Assembly (NCBI RefSeq): GCF_038070005.1
Contig: NZ_JBBPCO010000005.1
Location: 113,529 to 177,528, forward strand
Reading direction: 5' to 3'
Source of the DNA: Thermithiobacillus plumbiphilus
GTDB taxonomy: Bacteria > Pseudomonadota > Gammaproteobacteria > Acidithiobacillales > Thermithiobacillaceae
DNA length: 64,000 nucleotides
Part shown: in pieces, positions 14,940 to 24,987 of the stretch
Numbering within the stretch: the stretch's first letter is position 1
How the letters are laid out: the number at the start of each line of letters is the position of its first letter
The notes under the pieces: generated by a model
Databases searched by the model: none
What the model was told of the DNA's origin: nothing
What the model saw: only the letters and a program-made list of their open reading frames with translations
Made by a program: the position numbers and the translations under genes

Positions 14940-17324
14940 ATGCGGCCAGTCCTTCGCTTCTTTCTTTGGATTTTCCTGCTTTTCACCCTGCTGCTCGCTG
15001 TTGCCGGCATAGCCGGATACATGACCTATCAGCGCCTGCAGAGCGAATTGCCGGACATCGATCCGGTCCTCAACTACCATCCGCGCTTGCCCCTGCGCAT
15101 CTATGCCGCCGATGGCGATCTGTTGGAAGAAATCGGCCCCGAGCGTCGGGCGCCGCTGGGCATCGAACAGATTCCTGAGCGGGTGCAGCAGGCCTTCCTG
15201 GCTGCCGAGGATGCGCATTTCTACGAGCATTCCGGGGTGGACCTGCGCGGCATCGCCCGCGCCACCTGGGCGAACTTCCGGGCGGGCAACGTGGTTCAGG
15301 GCGCGAGCACCATCACCCAGCAGGTGGCCCGCAATTTCTTCCTGACCCGCGATCAGACCTATGAGCGCAAGATCAAGGAAGCACTACTGGCGCTGAAAAT
15401 CGAACAGCATCTGAGCAAGCGCCAGATCCTGGCCCTGTATCTCAACCAGATCTATCTCGGCAATGGCGCCTATGGGGTACAGGCCGCCGCCAGGCGTTAT
15501 TTCAACAAGGATGTCAGCGAACTGAACCTGGCCCAGACCGCCCTGCTGGCCGGCATGCCCAAGGCGCCATCCGCCTTCAATCCGCTGATCAATCCCAAGC
15601 GCGCCCTGCAGCGCCGCGATTACGTACTCCGGCGCATGAGCGCGCTCGGCTTCGTGACGCCTGCCGAGGCCGAAGCAGCCAGCCAGCAGCCGCTGGATGC
15701 CGGGCGCTTTAGCCCCGGGCGCAATGTCGCGCCCTATGTCACCGAGGAAGTCCGGCAGTGGCTGGTCAACCAGCTGGGTGAGGATGCCGCCTACAACTCG
15801 GGTATTCAGATCTACACCAGCATCGACATCAATGACCAGGAAAAGGCGCAGGATGCCCTGGTGAGAGGGCTGGAAAGCTATGACCGCCGGCATGGCTATC
15901 GCGGCCCGGTGGCACGTCTTTCTTCCGAGGCCGTGAGCGCGGTACTGGCCGGCAAGCGGCCTGCCGAACTGCCGGTGAAGTCCCCGGCGGGGCTGCGCTG
16001 GGGACTGGTCACACAAGTCGACGGCCAGGAGGCCACGGTTTTCAGCGAAGGCGGCGAAGCCATCAGGCTGGGCCTGGCGGATGTCGACTGGGCGAGGCGG
16101 GTCTACAAGGCCGGACTGGGACCATCTCCCAAGAGCGTGAAGCAGGTGCTGCGTACGGGGGACCTGATCTGGTTGCGTCAGCAGGAGAAAGGCTGGCAAC
16201 TGGCCCAGATCCCCAGGGTTCAGGGCGGATTCATCGCCATGGAACCCACTGGACGCATCCGCGCCATGGCCGGCGGTTACAGCTTCGAGCTGAAACAGTT
16301 CAATCACGTCACCGATGCCTGGCGGCAGCCGGGCTCGGCCTTCAAGCCCTTCATCTATGCCGCGGCCATGGATGGCGATGCCCTGACCGCTGCCGGCGAG
16401 CACTATTATTTCACCCCGGCCAGCGTGCTGAATGACGGACCATTCCAGATGGTCGACGGTACCGGGCAGGTCTGGCGGCCAAGCAATTACGGCGGCAAAT
16501 CCTATGGGCCGACCCGGCTGCGCATGGCCCTGACCCGCTCGCAGAACCTGGTCAGCATCCGCCTGCTGCAGCATATCGGCCTGCCTTATGCGCGCAACTA
16601 TCTGCAACGCTTTGGATTCCAGCCCCGACAACTGCCCAATGGCCTGTCCCTGGCCCTGGGCTCGGGTTCCGTGACCCTGCTGCAGATGGCCCAGGGCTAC
16701 GCGGTCTTCGCCACTGGTGGATTCCGGCCCAAACCCTACTTCGTGGAACGGGTGCTGGACGCCCAGGGACGGCCCCTGGCGCTGCCCGACTGTACCCCCT
16801 GTGCCGAACCGCGACCCACGGAGACCGTGATTCCGCCCGCCGTGGCCTTTCTGGCCACCAGCATGTTGCAGGACGTGATCCAGCACGGCACCGGTTCTGC
16901 CGCGCGCAAGCTGGAACACCCGGACCTGGCTGGCAAGACCGGCACCACCAATGACTCCCATGATGCCTGGTTCATGGGTTACTCACCCAGGCTGGTGGCT
17001 GGGGCCTGGGTCGGACATGACCAGCCGCGCGGCCTCGGCCAGCATGAAACCGGCGCCCAGGTGGCCCTGCCCATCTGGATGGATTACATGCGCTACGCCC
17101 TGAAAGACCAGCCGGTGCAGGAATATCCGCTGCCCCCGGATGTGGTGACGCGCCAGATCTCACCCAGCGGCGGATATCTGGTGGAGGCAGGTGGCATTCC
17201 GGAGTATTTCATCGACAGATACCCCCCACCCGTCATGCCTCGCCCGGTGGCGCCCGTCGCGCCGACCGAGAGCCTGCCGGCGGCGGATGCCGATACCGAG
17301 CAGCTTTTCGAGCAACTTTTCTGA
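14940..17324 (+). CDS. mrcA: penicillin-binding protein 1A (bifunctional peptidoglycan synthase)
   Basis: A class A PBP of 794 residues that polymerises lipid II and cross-links glycan strands. An N-terminal anchor helix (residues 6-28) is followed by the GT51 domain, with catalytic Glu90 in AAEDAHFYEHSGVD. An OB-like insertion comes next, then the transpeptidase with SxxK at Ser466-Lys469 (GSAFKPF) and KTGT at 666-669. The ATG at 14940 is preferred over an upstream in-frame codon because the anchor helix then starts directly (MRPVLRFF). The tail is Pro/Ala-rich. It is divergent from the pilus operon, its usual position. Confidence 0.96.
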   Translation: MRPVLRFFLWIFLLFTLLLAVAGIAGYMTYQRLQSELPDIDPVLNYHPRLPLRIYAADGDLLEEIGPERRAPLGIEQIPERVQQAFLAAEDAHFYEHSGVDLRGIARATWANFRAGNVVQGASTITQQVARNFFLTRDQTYERKIKEALLALKIEQHLSKRQILALYLNQIYLGNGAYGVQAAARRYFNKDVSELNLAQTALLAGMPKAPSAFNPLINPKRALQRRDYVLRRMSALGFVTPAEAEAASQQPLDAGRFSPGRNVAPYVTEEVRQWLVNQLGEDAAYNSGIQIYTSIDINDQEKAQDALVRGLESYDRRHGYRGPVARLSSEAVSAVLAGKRPAELPVKSPAGLRWGLVTQVDGQEATVFSEGGEAIRLGLADVDWARRVYKAGLGPSPKSVKQVLRTGDLIWLRQQEKGWQLAQIPRVQGGFIAMEPTGRIRAMAGGYSFELKQFNHVTDAWRQPGSAFKPFIYAAAMDGDALTAAGEHYYFTPASVLNDGPFQMVDGTGQVWRPSNYGGKSYGPTRLRMALTRSQNLVSIRLLQHIGLPYARNYLQRFGFQPRQLPNGLSLALGSGSVTLLQMAQGYAVFATGGFRPKPYFVERVLDAQGRPLALPDCTPCAEPRPTETVIPPAVAFLATSMLQDVIQHGTGSAARKLEHPDLAGKTGTTNDSHDAWFMGYSPRLVAGAWVGHDQPRGLGQHETGAQVALPIWMDYMRYALKDQPVQEYPLPPDVVTRQISPSGGYLVEAGGIPEYFIDRYPPPVMPRPVAPVAPTESLPAADADTEQLFEQLF

Positions 17325-17333
17325 GAGCCCGCC

Positions 17334-17963
17334 ATGAACCGAGCCTCCCTGAACGTGCGCCGCCTGCGCCAGATGATTGCCCACGAAGCGGCACGCATCA
17401 TGGTCGAGGAAGGCGTGAAGGATTTCCGGCTGGCCAAGGACAAGGCCCTGCGTCATCTCGCCCTTGGCCAGCACGACGCCCATCAGATCCTGCCGTCCAA
17501 TGCCGAGATCAACGACGAGGTGATCGCCCGTCTGCGCCTGTTCCAGGGCGAGCGCCAGCCCGCCATCCTGCGCCGGCTACGAGAAACCGCCCTGGAGGCC
17601 ATGGATCTGCTGGCCGACTTCGATCCCCGACTGGCAGGTTCGGTGCTGGAAGGGACCGCCACCGAGCACTCGGACATCAACCTGCATCTGGTGGCGGATT
17701 CACCGGAAAGCGTGCTCTTCTTTCTGATGGATCACGGCATCGACCACGAGCCATCCAGCGCCATGCTGCGCTTTGGCAACAGTGCCCGCGAAATGCCGGC
17801 GGTGCGTTTCGAGCTACAGGACATCCCGGTGGATTGCGTGATCTTCTCCATGGACGAGACCCGCGAGGTACCCTTGTCCAAGGTCGACGGCAAACCGATG
17901 CGCCGCGCGCGCAGAAAGCAGCTGGAAGCGCTGCTCGCTGCCCCGGACGACGAACCCGCCTGA
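17334..17963 (+). CDS. nucleotidyltransferase-like protein of unknown function
   Basis: A soluble 209-residue protein lying 9 bp after mrcA. An N-terminal helical part is followed by a motif like the minimal nucleotidyltransferase core: Gly102-Ser103, then Ser113-Asp114-Ile-Asn116 (HSDINLHLV), with a third acidic candidate in PVDCVIFSMDE. The second metal-binding Asp of the classic GS...DxD is Asn here, so activity is uncertain. The Arg/Lys-rich C-terminus (KPMRRARRKQ) suggests nucleic-acid or nucleotide contact. Related proteins in databases often carry unreliable names; I infer only the fold. Confidence 0.7.
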   Translation: MNRASLNVRRLRQMIAHEAARIMVEEGVKDFRLAKDKALRHLALGQHDAHQILPSNAEINDEVIARLRLFQGERQPAILRRLRETALEAMDLLADFDPRLAGSVLEGTATEHSDINLHLVADSPESVLFFLMDHGIDHEPSSAMLRFGNSAREMPAVRFELQDIPVDCVIFSMDETREVPLSKVDGKPMRRARRKQLEALLAAPDDEPA

Positions 17964-18064
17964 GAAACACGCCCCCGGAACCTTCCCGGAGGGCAGCGGT
18001 CTATGTTTCTTTTGATACTGCGGTTATACTCCGCCGCAACCGCACCCCTCAGATCAGGACCCGC

Positions 18065-19882
<1,818 letters not shown>

Positions 19883-19901
19883 GGTTCATCGCACCAGCAA
19901 A

Positions 19902-19925
19902 GCCCGCCCTCCGGCGGGTTTTTTT
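19902..19925 (+). terminator. rho-independent terminator after typA
   Basis: A stem formed by CCCGCC and GGCGGG with a short CTCC loop is followed by seven T residues, 20 bp after the typA stop. Confidence 0.9.
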
Positions 19926-19958
19926 GTGCCTGAGGGCCATACGCCTGCGCTACAGTAC

Positions 19959-19986
19959 TTGACATCCAAACAGGAACAATTATCAT
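19959..19986 (+). promoter_or_regulatory. sigma70 promoter for the porin-cytochrome transcript
   Basis: A perfect TTGACA is separated by 16 bases from TATCAT (five of six). The predicted transcription start, near 19993, falls at the edge of the Fur-like operator at 19997-20015, an arrangement expected for repression. Confidence 0.65.
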
Positions 19987-19996
19987 CCGCAGATGC

Positions 19997-20015
19997 AATG
20001 ATACTAATTCGCATT
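19997..20015 (+). promoter_or_regulatory. Fur-box-like operator upstream of the porin
   Basis: AATGATACTAATTCGCATT resembles the Fur consensus built from GATAAT-type hexamers and the AT-rich boxes in front of iron-regulated outer-membrane genes. It lies just downstream of a sigma70 promoter and 22 bp before the ATG. The match is imperfect, but a second and much better box occurs in the same locus. Confidence 0.6.
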
Positions 20016-20036
20016 CGAATTCACAGGGAGAGAAAC

Positions 20037-21335
20037 ATGCGCAACAAAAAACTTATCGCGGCCCTGGCTCTGGCTCTGGGCAGCCCGGCCGCTTTCGCTG
20101 CCGACCCGACCGTGGATCAGAAGATCGAGGTGCTGCAGCAGGAAATCGAGGCCCTCAAGGCACAGATCAAGAGCGGCGGCGCCCAGACCGACAGCGGCGA
20201 CACCGGCATTGCCCAGACCGACAACCTGCCCGCGCCAGCCGGCGTGGCGCCCAGCGACAATCGCCGCCCGCCCATCATCCACAAGGTCAAGGCCTCCGAT
20301 AGCGGCCGGACCACGATCGGCGGCTACGGCGAGGTACATTACAACAACTACATCAAGGATGAAAAAGACGACGAAGTGGACCTGCACCGCTTCGTGCTGT
20401 TTTTCGGCCACAAGTTCAATGACTGGATCAGCCTGAGCTCCGAGCTCGAGGTCGAGCATGCCTTTGTCGAGGGCGATGAGGGCGGTGAGGTGGCCATGGA
20501 ACAGGCCTACCTGAACTTCCATTTCAGTGACGCCGTGAATCTGCGCACCGGCCTGCAGCTCATCCCCATGGGCTTTCTGAACGAGATCCATGAGCCGCCC
20601 ACATTCTTTGGCGTGGAGCGCAACGAGATCGAGACCCGTATCATTCCCAGCACCTGGCGCGAACTGGCGGTCAGCCTGACCGGCCAGCCGGTGCCTGGTC
20701 TGGAATACCATGTAGGCGTGAGCAACGGCCTGGCGGTTGGCGATGAATTCGATGCGGACAAGCCCCTGAAGAAATTTCGCCAGGGTGGCTCGGAAGCCAG
20801 TGCCAATGATCTCGCTTTTTATGGCGCGCTGAACTATCGCGGCCTGCCGGGCCTGACCCTGGGCGGCTCGGTGTTCACCGGCAACATGGGCCAGAATGGA
20901 GCAAAGAATCCAGCACTGGAAGGCATTGATGCCCGCGCCACGCTCTGGGACCTGCACGCCCAGGCCAACATCCGGAACTTCCACCTGCGCGCGCTCTATG
21001 CCCGCGGCACCATCAGTGATGCCGGTGCTTTGAGTAACGTGGTCAGCAGCGGCTCGGTCCCCGAGGCCTTCTACGGCTGGTATGTCGAGCCGGCCTATAC
21101 CGTCTGGCAGTCGGGGGACAAGAAGCTGATCCCCTTCGCCCGCTATGAGCGCTTCAACACCCAGGACGAGATGCCCACCGGCATCGCCGCCGATCCCGAC
21201 AGCGACGAGCAGGTCACGACCCTGGGCATGAACTTCTATCCCACGGCCAACGTGGTATTCAAGGCGGATTACCAGGATTTCGATAAGGTAAGTACCAACG
21301 ACCGCTGGAATCTCGGCGTCGGTTACATGTTCTAG
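20037..21335 (+). CDS. Fur-box-linked outer-membrane porin with N-terminal coiled coil
   Basis: The 432-residue preprotein has a signal peptide ending SPAAFA, a short heptad-like segment (VDQKIEVLQQEIEALKAQI), a polar linker, then a beta-barrel beginning TTIGGYGEVHYNNY and ending GVGYMF with the C-terminal Phe typical of barrels. The architecture resembles the phosphate-selective OprO/OprP-like porins, but the substrate cannot be read from sequence. The start follows GGGAGAGAAAC. It is the first gene of the apparent iron-regulated redox locus; a hairpin separates it from the cytochrome gene. Confidence 0.8.
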   Translation: MRNKKLIAALALALGSPAAFAADPTVDQKIEVLQQEIEALKAQIKSGGAQTDSGDTGIAQTDNLPAPAGVAPSDNRRPPIIHKVKASDSGRTTIGGYGEVHYNNYIKDEKDDEVDLHRFVLFFGHKFNDWISLSSELEVEHAFVEGDEGGEVAMEQAYLNFHFSDAVNLRTGLQLIPMGFLNEIHEPPTFFGVERNEIETRIIPSTWRELAVSLTGQPVPGLEYHVGVSNGLAVGDEFDADKPLKKFRQGGSEASANDLAFYGALNYRGLPGLTLGGSVFTGNMGQNGAKNPALEGIDARATLWDLHAQANIRNFHLRALYARGTISDAGALSNVVSSGSVPEAFYGWYVEPAYTVWQSGDKKLIPFARYERFNTQDEMPTGIAADPDSDEQVTTLGMNFYPTANVVFKADYQDFDKVSTNDRWNLGVGYMF

Positions 21336-21343
21336 GCAATTCC

Positions 21344-21372
21344 GGGCCGTGGCGGCACGGCCCTTATTATTT
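21344..21372 (+). terminator. hairpin between porin and cytochrome genes
   Basis: GGGCCGTG and CACGGCCC pair around a GCGG loop, followed by TTATTATTT. It is probably a partial terminator that lowers expression of the downstream cytochrome relative to the porin. Confidence 0.65.
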
Positions 21373-21398
21373 CAAATCGATAAAGCTACTCCGAATAT

Positions 21399-23330
21399 AT
21401 GACGAAACGCATCATTCTCAAAAGCCTCATCACCGCCCTGGGGCTCGCGCCGCTGGCCGGCTGCATGAGCGGTGGCGGCCAGGACCAGACGCCGCTTTTC
21501 GCGGCCACCGGTCTCACGGGCCAGAGCGTGAGCCTCGCGAGTTTCAGCAATCCCCAGCCCAACATCCCCGCTCAGTGCTATATTGAGACCTCAGGGGGCA
21601 CCCAGAACGCCTGCCTGTATTGTCATACCGATGGCCTGGCCACTGCCACTCCGCCGATCGGCAACAATCAGGCGCAAAGCGGGCTGCAACTGGCCTATGA
21701 CTTCGCGCCCGGCATGAACGTGAATCATTGGGAAAACACGCTGTTTCCGGAGAAACTCAGGGCAATCGTGCTGTCGCTGGGCCAGAACCCGGAGGCCTGG
21801 GACATGCAGAGCTATATCCGCACTGATAACTGGTCGGAGGCCTATGCCCAGCGTGGCGGTGACCCGAAAGTCTGGAATGCCGGCACCGGCGCCTTCCAGG
21901 TCTTTCCGGCGCTCGATCCGGCGGATCTGCCCGCCAAAGCGGATGGCTTCGTGCGTTCGGCCAGCGCCGCGCACGGCCCCTTCAGCGACAGCCAGGGTGC
22001 CATCACCGGTTGGCGGGCCATCAACTTCATGCCCTACGGCATCTTCACACCCCAGACCGGCAGCGTCTCGGGCGTCTATATCCGCCTGCCCGAAGCCTTC
22101 ATGAAGGACGCCAGCGGGAATTACAGCCTCAGCGTGTATCAGCAGAACCTGGATCTGCTGGAGCGCGCGGTACAGAACCGCCTCGAAGCCAGTGACCCGG
22201 CGCACTACCTCGGTAGCGCGGCCAGTGTGCCGGTCCAGGCCGGGCTCTATCCGCTGGGCACTGAATTTGCCCATCCGCTGCATTACGTCGATGCGGAAGC
22301 CGATGGCAGCAATGCCGCGATCAGCCGTTTTCCCGGCACCCGCGCCAACCGGGTGAAAGAGGTCCGCTACATGACCAAATGGCGCGACTTCGATCCGGCG
22401 CAGGCACCCGCCGGCGGCGAGGAGGAAGAGGGAGGCCCGGGCAGCGTGTTCCTGAATGCCGATCAGGGCTGGATCGACAATGGCGCGGGCTGGCTGCTGT
22501 CGGCCTATATCGAGGACCGGGGCGGCAGGTTGCGGCCCCAGCGCGGGGAGGAGCTGATGCAGTGCTTTGGCTGCCACAGCGGCCTTGGCCAGGGCGCTGG
22601 CTTCAAGTCCGGCGTCGGCGGCACGGTGGACTCGACCTGGGCCTTCCCGCGCAAGTTCGCCGGGGATGCCGGCTGGCAGGAGATGAACTATTTCGGTTAC
22701 ACGCATGCTGCCGGCGCCAGCAACAGCGCGACACCGGGCGCCGCGAGTGTCGGTGATCCGGTCAACCACAACAAAGCACAGGGCGAGTTCGGTTACTTTC
22801 TGAGCCGGGTGGTGGGTGCGAGCCTGTATGGCGAGATGCCTGCCGGTATCGAGGCCTACCTGAAGGGCAAGATCACCAAAGCCAATGGCTATAGCGCTGA
22901 CTGGCCGGTACTGGACAGCAGCGATCAGGCCGACCCGCAGACGATCCTTGCCACCCAGCAATTGCGTCAGCAGTTGATGCGGGAGATGGTCAGCAGGAAG
23001 GACTACCTGGAGAATGGCGTCATCGCCGGCGCCCTGCTCTATCCGGCAAAGGATACCGCACTGGCGGCCGCGGGCCGTTACCGGCAGGTGGTTGCGAGTC
23101 AGCGCTTCACCCTGGGCAAGGACGTCTTCCCGGCCACGCCCTATACCTTCAAATATCACCGCACGGCGGACACGGCCTTTACGCATGCCAACGGCAGGCC
23201 ATATGCCCAGGGCGAAGTCATCAGCGACCGGCCCATCGGCGTGCCGACCCTGATCAATGAGATCGAGGGCAGCTTCGTGGTGGATTATCAACCCTACCTG
23301 GCCTTTCCCAGCCAGTTTGTGACCCCGTAA
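21399..23330 (+). CDS. diheme c-type cytochrome lipoprotein of unknown function
   Basis: The 643-residue preprotein has a lipobox (LAGC, Cys22) followed by Met rather than Asp, which favours the outer membrane. Two heme c motifs are present: C72-LY-CH76 and C389-FG-CH393. The two halves are separated by about 310 residues that contain no other CXXCH. I recognise no characterised enzyme; peroxidase or Cyc2-like activity is not supported. Its place after a Fur-controlled porin and before a flavoprotein/PepSY pair suggests an electron-transfer or metal-reducing role (inference). There is no strong ribosome-binding site before the ATG. Confidence 0.8.
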   Translation: MTKRIILKSLITALGLAPLAGCMSGGGQDQTPLFAATGLTGQSVSLASFSNPQPNIPAQCYIETSGGTQNACLYCHTDGLATATPPIGNNQAQSGLQLAYDFAPGMNVNHWENTLFPEKLRAIVLSLGQNPEAWDMQSYIRTDNWSEAYAQRGGDPKVWNAGTGAFQVFPALDPADLPAKADGFVRSASAAHGPFSDSQGAITGWRAINFMPYGIFTPQTGSVSGVYIRLPEAFMKDASGNYSLSVYQQNLDLLERAVQNRLEASDPAHYLGSAASVPVQAGLYPLGTEFAHPLHYVDAEADGSNAAISRFPGTRANRVKEVRYMTKWRDFDPAQAPAGGEEEEGGPGSVFLNADQGWIDNGAGWLLSAYIEDRGGRLRPQRGEELMQCFGCHSGLGQGAGFKSGVGGTVDSTWAFPRKFAGDAGWQEMNYFGYTHAAGASNSATPGAASVGDPVNHNKAQGEFGYFLSRVVGASLYGEMPAGIEAYLKGKITKANGYSADWPVLDSSDQADPQTILATQQLRQQLMREMVSRKDYLENGVIAGALLYPAKDTALAAAGRYRQVVASQRFTLGKDVFPATPYTFKYHRTADTAFTHANGRPYAQGEVISDRPIGVPTLINEIEGSFVVDYQPYLAFPSQFVTP

Positions 23331-23335
23331 CACCG

Positions 23336-23358
23336 GACGGGCCATGCGGCCCGTCTTT
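23336..23358 (+). terminator. terminator after the diheme cytochrome
   Basis: GACGGGCC and GGCCCGTC pair around ATGC, followed by TTTCA and a T-rich stretch. It separates the porin/cytochrome transcript from the next Fur-box transcript. Confidence 0.7.
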
Positions 23359-23374
23359 CAGTATTTTATATGTT

Positions 23375-23396
23375 AATGATTATCATTGATAATGAT
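23375..23396 (+). promoter_or_regulatory. strong Fur box before the DUF2325 gene
   Basis: AATGATTATCATTGATAATGAT contains overlapping GATTATCATT and GATAAT elements close to the classical 19-bp Fur consensus. It lies 9 bp upstream of the ATG, next to a GGAGG ribosome-binding site. Bound Fur would block transcription of the DUF2325-FMN-PepSY genes when iron is plentiful. Confidence 0.85.
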
Positions 23397-23405
23397 GGAG
23401 GTCTC

Positions 23406-23753
23406 ATGAACGCAGTTCTGATCGGCGCGGATATCCTCGGCAACATTCCGGACATGCTCGCAACGTTCAACATTCGCATTCGCGATCACATCAGCGGGCG
23501 CAATGCCGCCCATCAGCGCAAGCTGCCCGCCCTGCCCAAGGGCGCGGACATCGTGATATTATTCACCGATTTTCTGGGGCACAACGTCATGCGCCACTAT
23601 CGCCAGGCCGCCAAGGAAAACGGCACGCCGATCATTGCCTGCCGGCGCTCAGCTACCTGCCTGCGCCAGGCCCTGGCCGAGCGTCTGCCGACCCCGGATG
23701 CTGCACGAGAGGAAGACCATCCATGCGCCCGCTGTCCACGTCGCTTGCCCTGA
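23406..23753 (+). CDS. DUF2325-family small cytoplasmic protein
   Basis: The product has 115 residues: MNAVLIGADILGNIP, a KGADIVILFTDFLGHNVMRHYRQAAK core, then CRRSATCLRQAL, matching the Rossmann-like DUF2325 pattern with its conserved Cys-Arg-Arg-Ser. The C-terminal tail adds a cysteine pair (CARC). The ATG at 23406 is chosen for its GGAGG site and because an upstream ATG lies inside the Fur box. The tail overlaps the next gene by 31 bases. Function is unknown; a redox- or metal-sensing role near Fur-controlled genes is inference. Confidence 0.75.
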   Translation: MNAVLIGADILGNIPDMLATFNIRIRDHISGRNAAHQRKLPALPKGADIVILFTDFLGHNVMRHYRQAAKENGTPIIACRRSATCLRQALAERLPTPDAAREEDHPCARCPRRLP

Positions 23754-24253
23754 TCCTATCGCTACTTGTCACCTGGGCATCTGCCAGCGCAGATGACCGG
23801 GTCTATCAGACACCCGAGCAGTTCCTCGGCGAGGCCTTTGGCACGCATGCACCCAAGCAGGCAGTACTCTGGTTGACCCGGCCACTCCAGGCGGATCTCA
23901 ACACCATCCTGGGCCATCCGCCCTCGCAGTTGCGGCAACGTTACTGGACCGATGGCCAGAAGACCGCCTGGATTCTCGAAGAGATCGGCAAGGAAGAGCC
24001 TATCACCGCCGGTTTCGTGGTCGGACCGGATGGTCGCATCCAGATGAGCCGGGTGCTGATCTATCGTGAACCGCGTGGCATGGAGGTCCGTTATCCGGCC
24101 TTCCTGAAACAGTTCACTGGTGCTGGCCTGGCGCCCAACCGCTTCCTGGACCGCAATATCGATGGCATCAGTGGCGCGACGCTCTCGGTGCGGGCAATGC
24201 AGAAGATGGCGCGTGCCGCACTCTTCATGAACCGCCAAGCCCGCAAGCCATGA
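23723..24253 (+). CDS. periplasmic FMN-binding domain protein, probable covalent flavoprotein
   Basis: A 176-residue preprotein with a signal peptide (cleavage near SASA) and a C-terminal FMN-binding domain. The motif DGISGATLSV carries Ser150-Gly-Ala-Thr153, the SGAT signature in which an ApbE transferase links FMN to threonine in NqrC and RnfG. No apbE is present in the window. It overlaps both neighbours, DUF2325 upstream and the PepSY-type protein downstream by four bases, so the three are translated together. A likely role is shuttling electrons in the periplasm to or from the PepSY partner. Confidence 0.8.
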   Translation: MRPLSTSLALILSLLVTWASASADDRVYQTPEQFLGEAFGTHAPKQAVLWLTRPLQADLNTILGHPPSQLRQRYWTDGQKTAWILEEIGKEEPITAGFVVGPDGRIQMSRVLIYREPRGMEVRYPAFLKQFTGAGLAPNRFLDRNIDGISGATLSVRAMQKMARAALFMNRQARKP

Positions 24254-24987
24254 AAAACGGGCTGAAATGGATGCGCCTGACCCGCTACTGGCATGCCCGG
24301 CTGGGGGTTTTCGCGAGCCTGCTCTTCCTGATCCTGGTGATCACCGGGGTGATGCTCAATCATACCGAAGCCCTCAAGCTCGACCAGCGGCCAGTTGCGG
24401 CCTCCTGGCTGATGGGCTGGTACGGCCTTGAGAACCAGACGCCCGAGCAGGGCTATCGACTGGGACAGGGATATCTGGTTTCGCAGTCAGGGCGCTGGTT
24501 CATGGATGGACATCTGCTGGGAAAGGACCTGCCGGCCCCGGTCGGGGCGCTGGAGATTGGCGGCATCCGTTATATCGCCAGCCCCGAGCAGCTCGCGCTC
24601 TATCAGTCGGATGGCCAGCGGGTGGATCAGCTCGACAGTAGCGCCTTGCCGGCCACACCGCTCACGGCACTGGGCCAGAGCGGCAAGTCCGTGTTGATCC
24701 GCAGCCCCAAAGGGGTCTTTGCCAGTACGGATGGCGGTCTGAACTGGCAAGCTTACCAGGGAACGGCCCGATGGAGCCAGCCAGAACCCCTGCCTGCCGG
24801 GTTACGCCAGCAGCTTGCCCCGGCATTCGCGCCCCATCTCCCGCTGGAGCGCATCATGCTGGACCTGCACAGTGGGCGCATCTTCGGTCGCTTCGGCCCC
24901 TGGTTGATGGACCTTGCGGCCCTGATCCTGCTGGGCCTATCCCTGAGTGGCGCGTGGATTTTCTGGCAAGGCACGCGCCGGCCGTGA
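24250..24987 (+). CDS. PepSY-associated transmembrane protein (probable heme b electron carrier)
   Basis: The protein has 245 residues, with one N-terminal helix (about 18-36) and one C-terminal helix (about 218-238) around a periplasmic domain. Conserved histidines sit at the membrane edges: His15 (YWHARLGV), His38 (MLNHTEAL) and His207 (LDLHSGRIFG). This is the pattern of PepSY-TM proteins thought to carry heme b or move electrons across the inner membrane. Together with the preceding SGAT flavoprotein it fits a quinol-to-periplasm electron-transfer pair; the donor and acceptor are unknown. Confidence 0.78.
   Translation: MKNGLKWMRLTRYWHARLGVFASLLFLILVITGVMLNHTEALKLDQRPVAASWLMGWYGLENQTPEQGYRLGQGYLVSQSGRWFMDGHLLGKDLPAPVGALEIGGIRYIASPEQLALYQSDGQRVDQLDSSALPATPLTALGQSGKSVLIRSPKGVFASTDGGLNWQAYQGTARWSQPEPLPAGLRQQLAPAFAPHLPLERIMLDLHSGRIFGRFGPWLMDLAALILLGLSLSGAWIFWQGTRRP

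Noticed and set aside
15384..16961. Minus-strand 525-codon frame opposite mrcA
   Set aside because: Low-complexity translation with no family match; mrcA has all catalytic motifs.
21399..23330. Reading the diheme lipoprotein as a MauG/CcpA peroxidase
   Set aside because: The spacing between hemes and the surrounding sequence do not give the family motifs I would expect, and only iron-linked context is visible.
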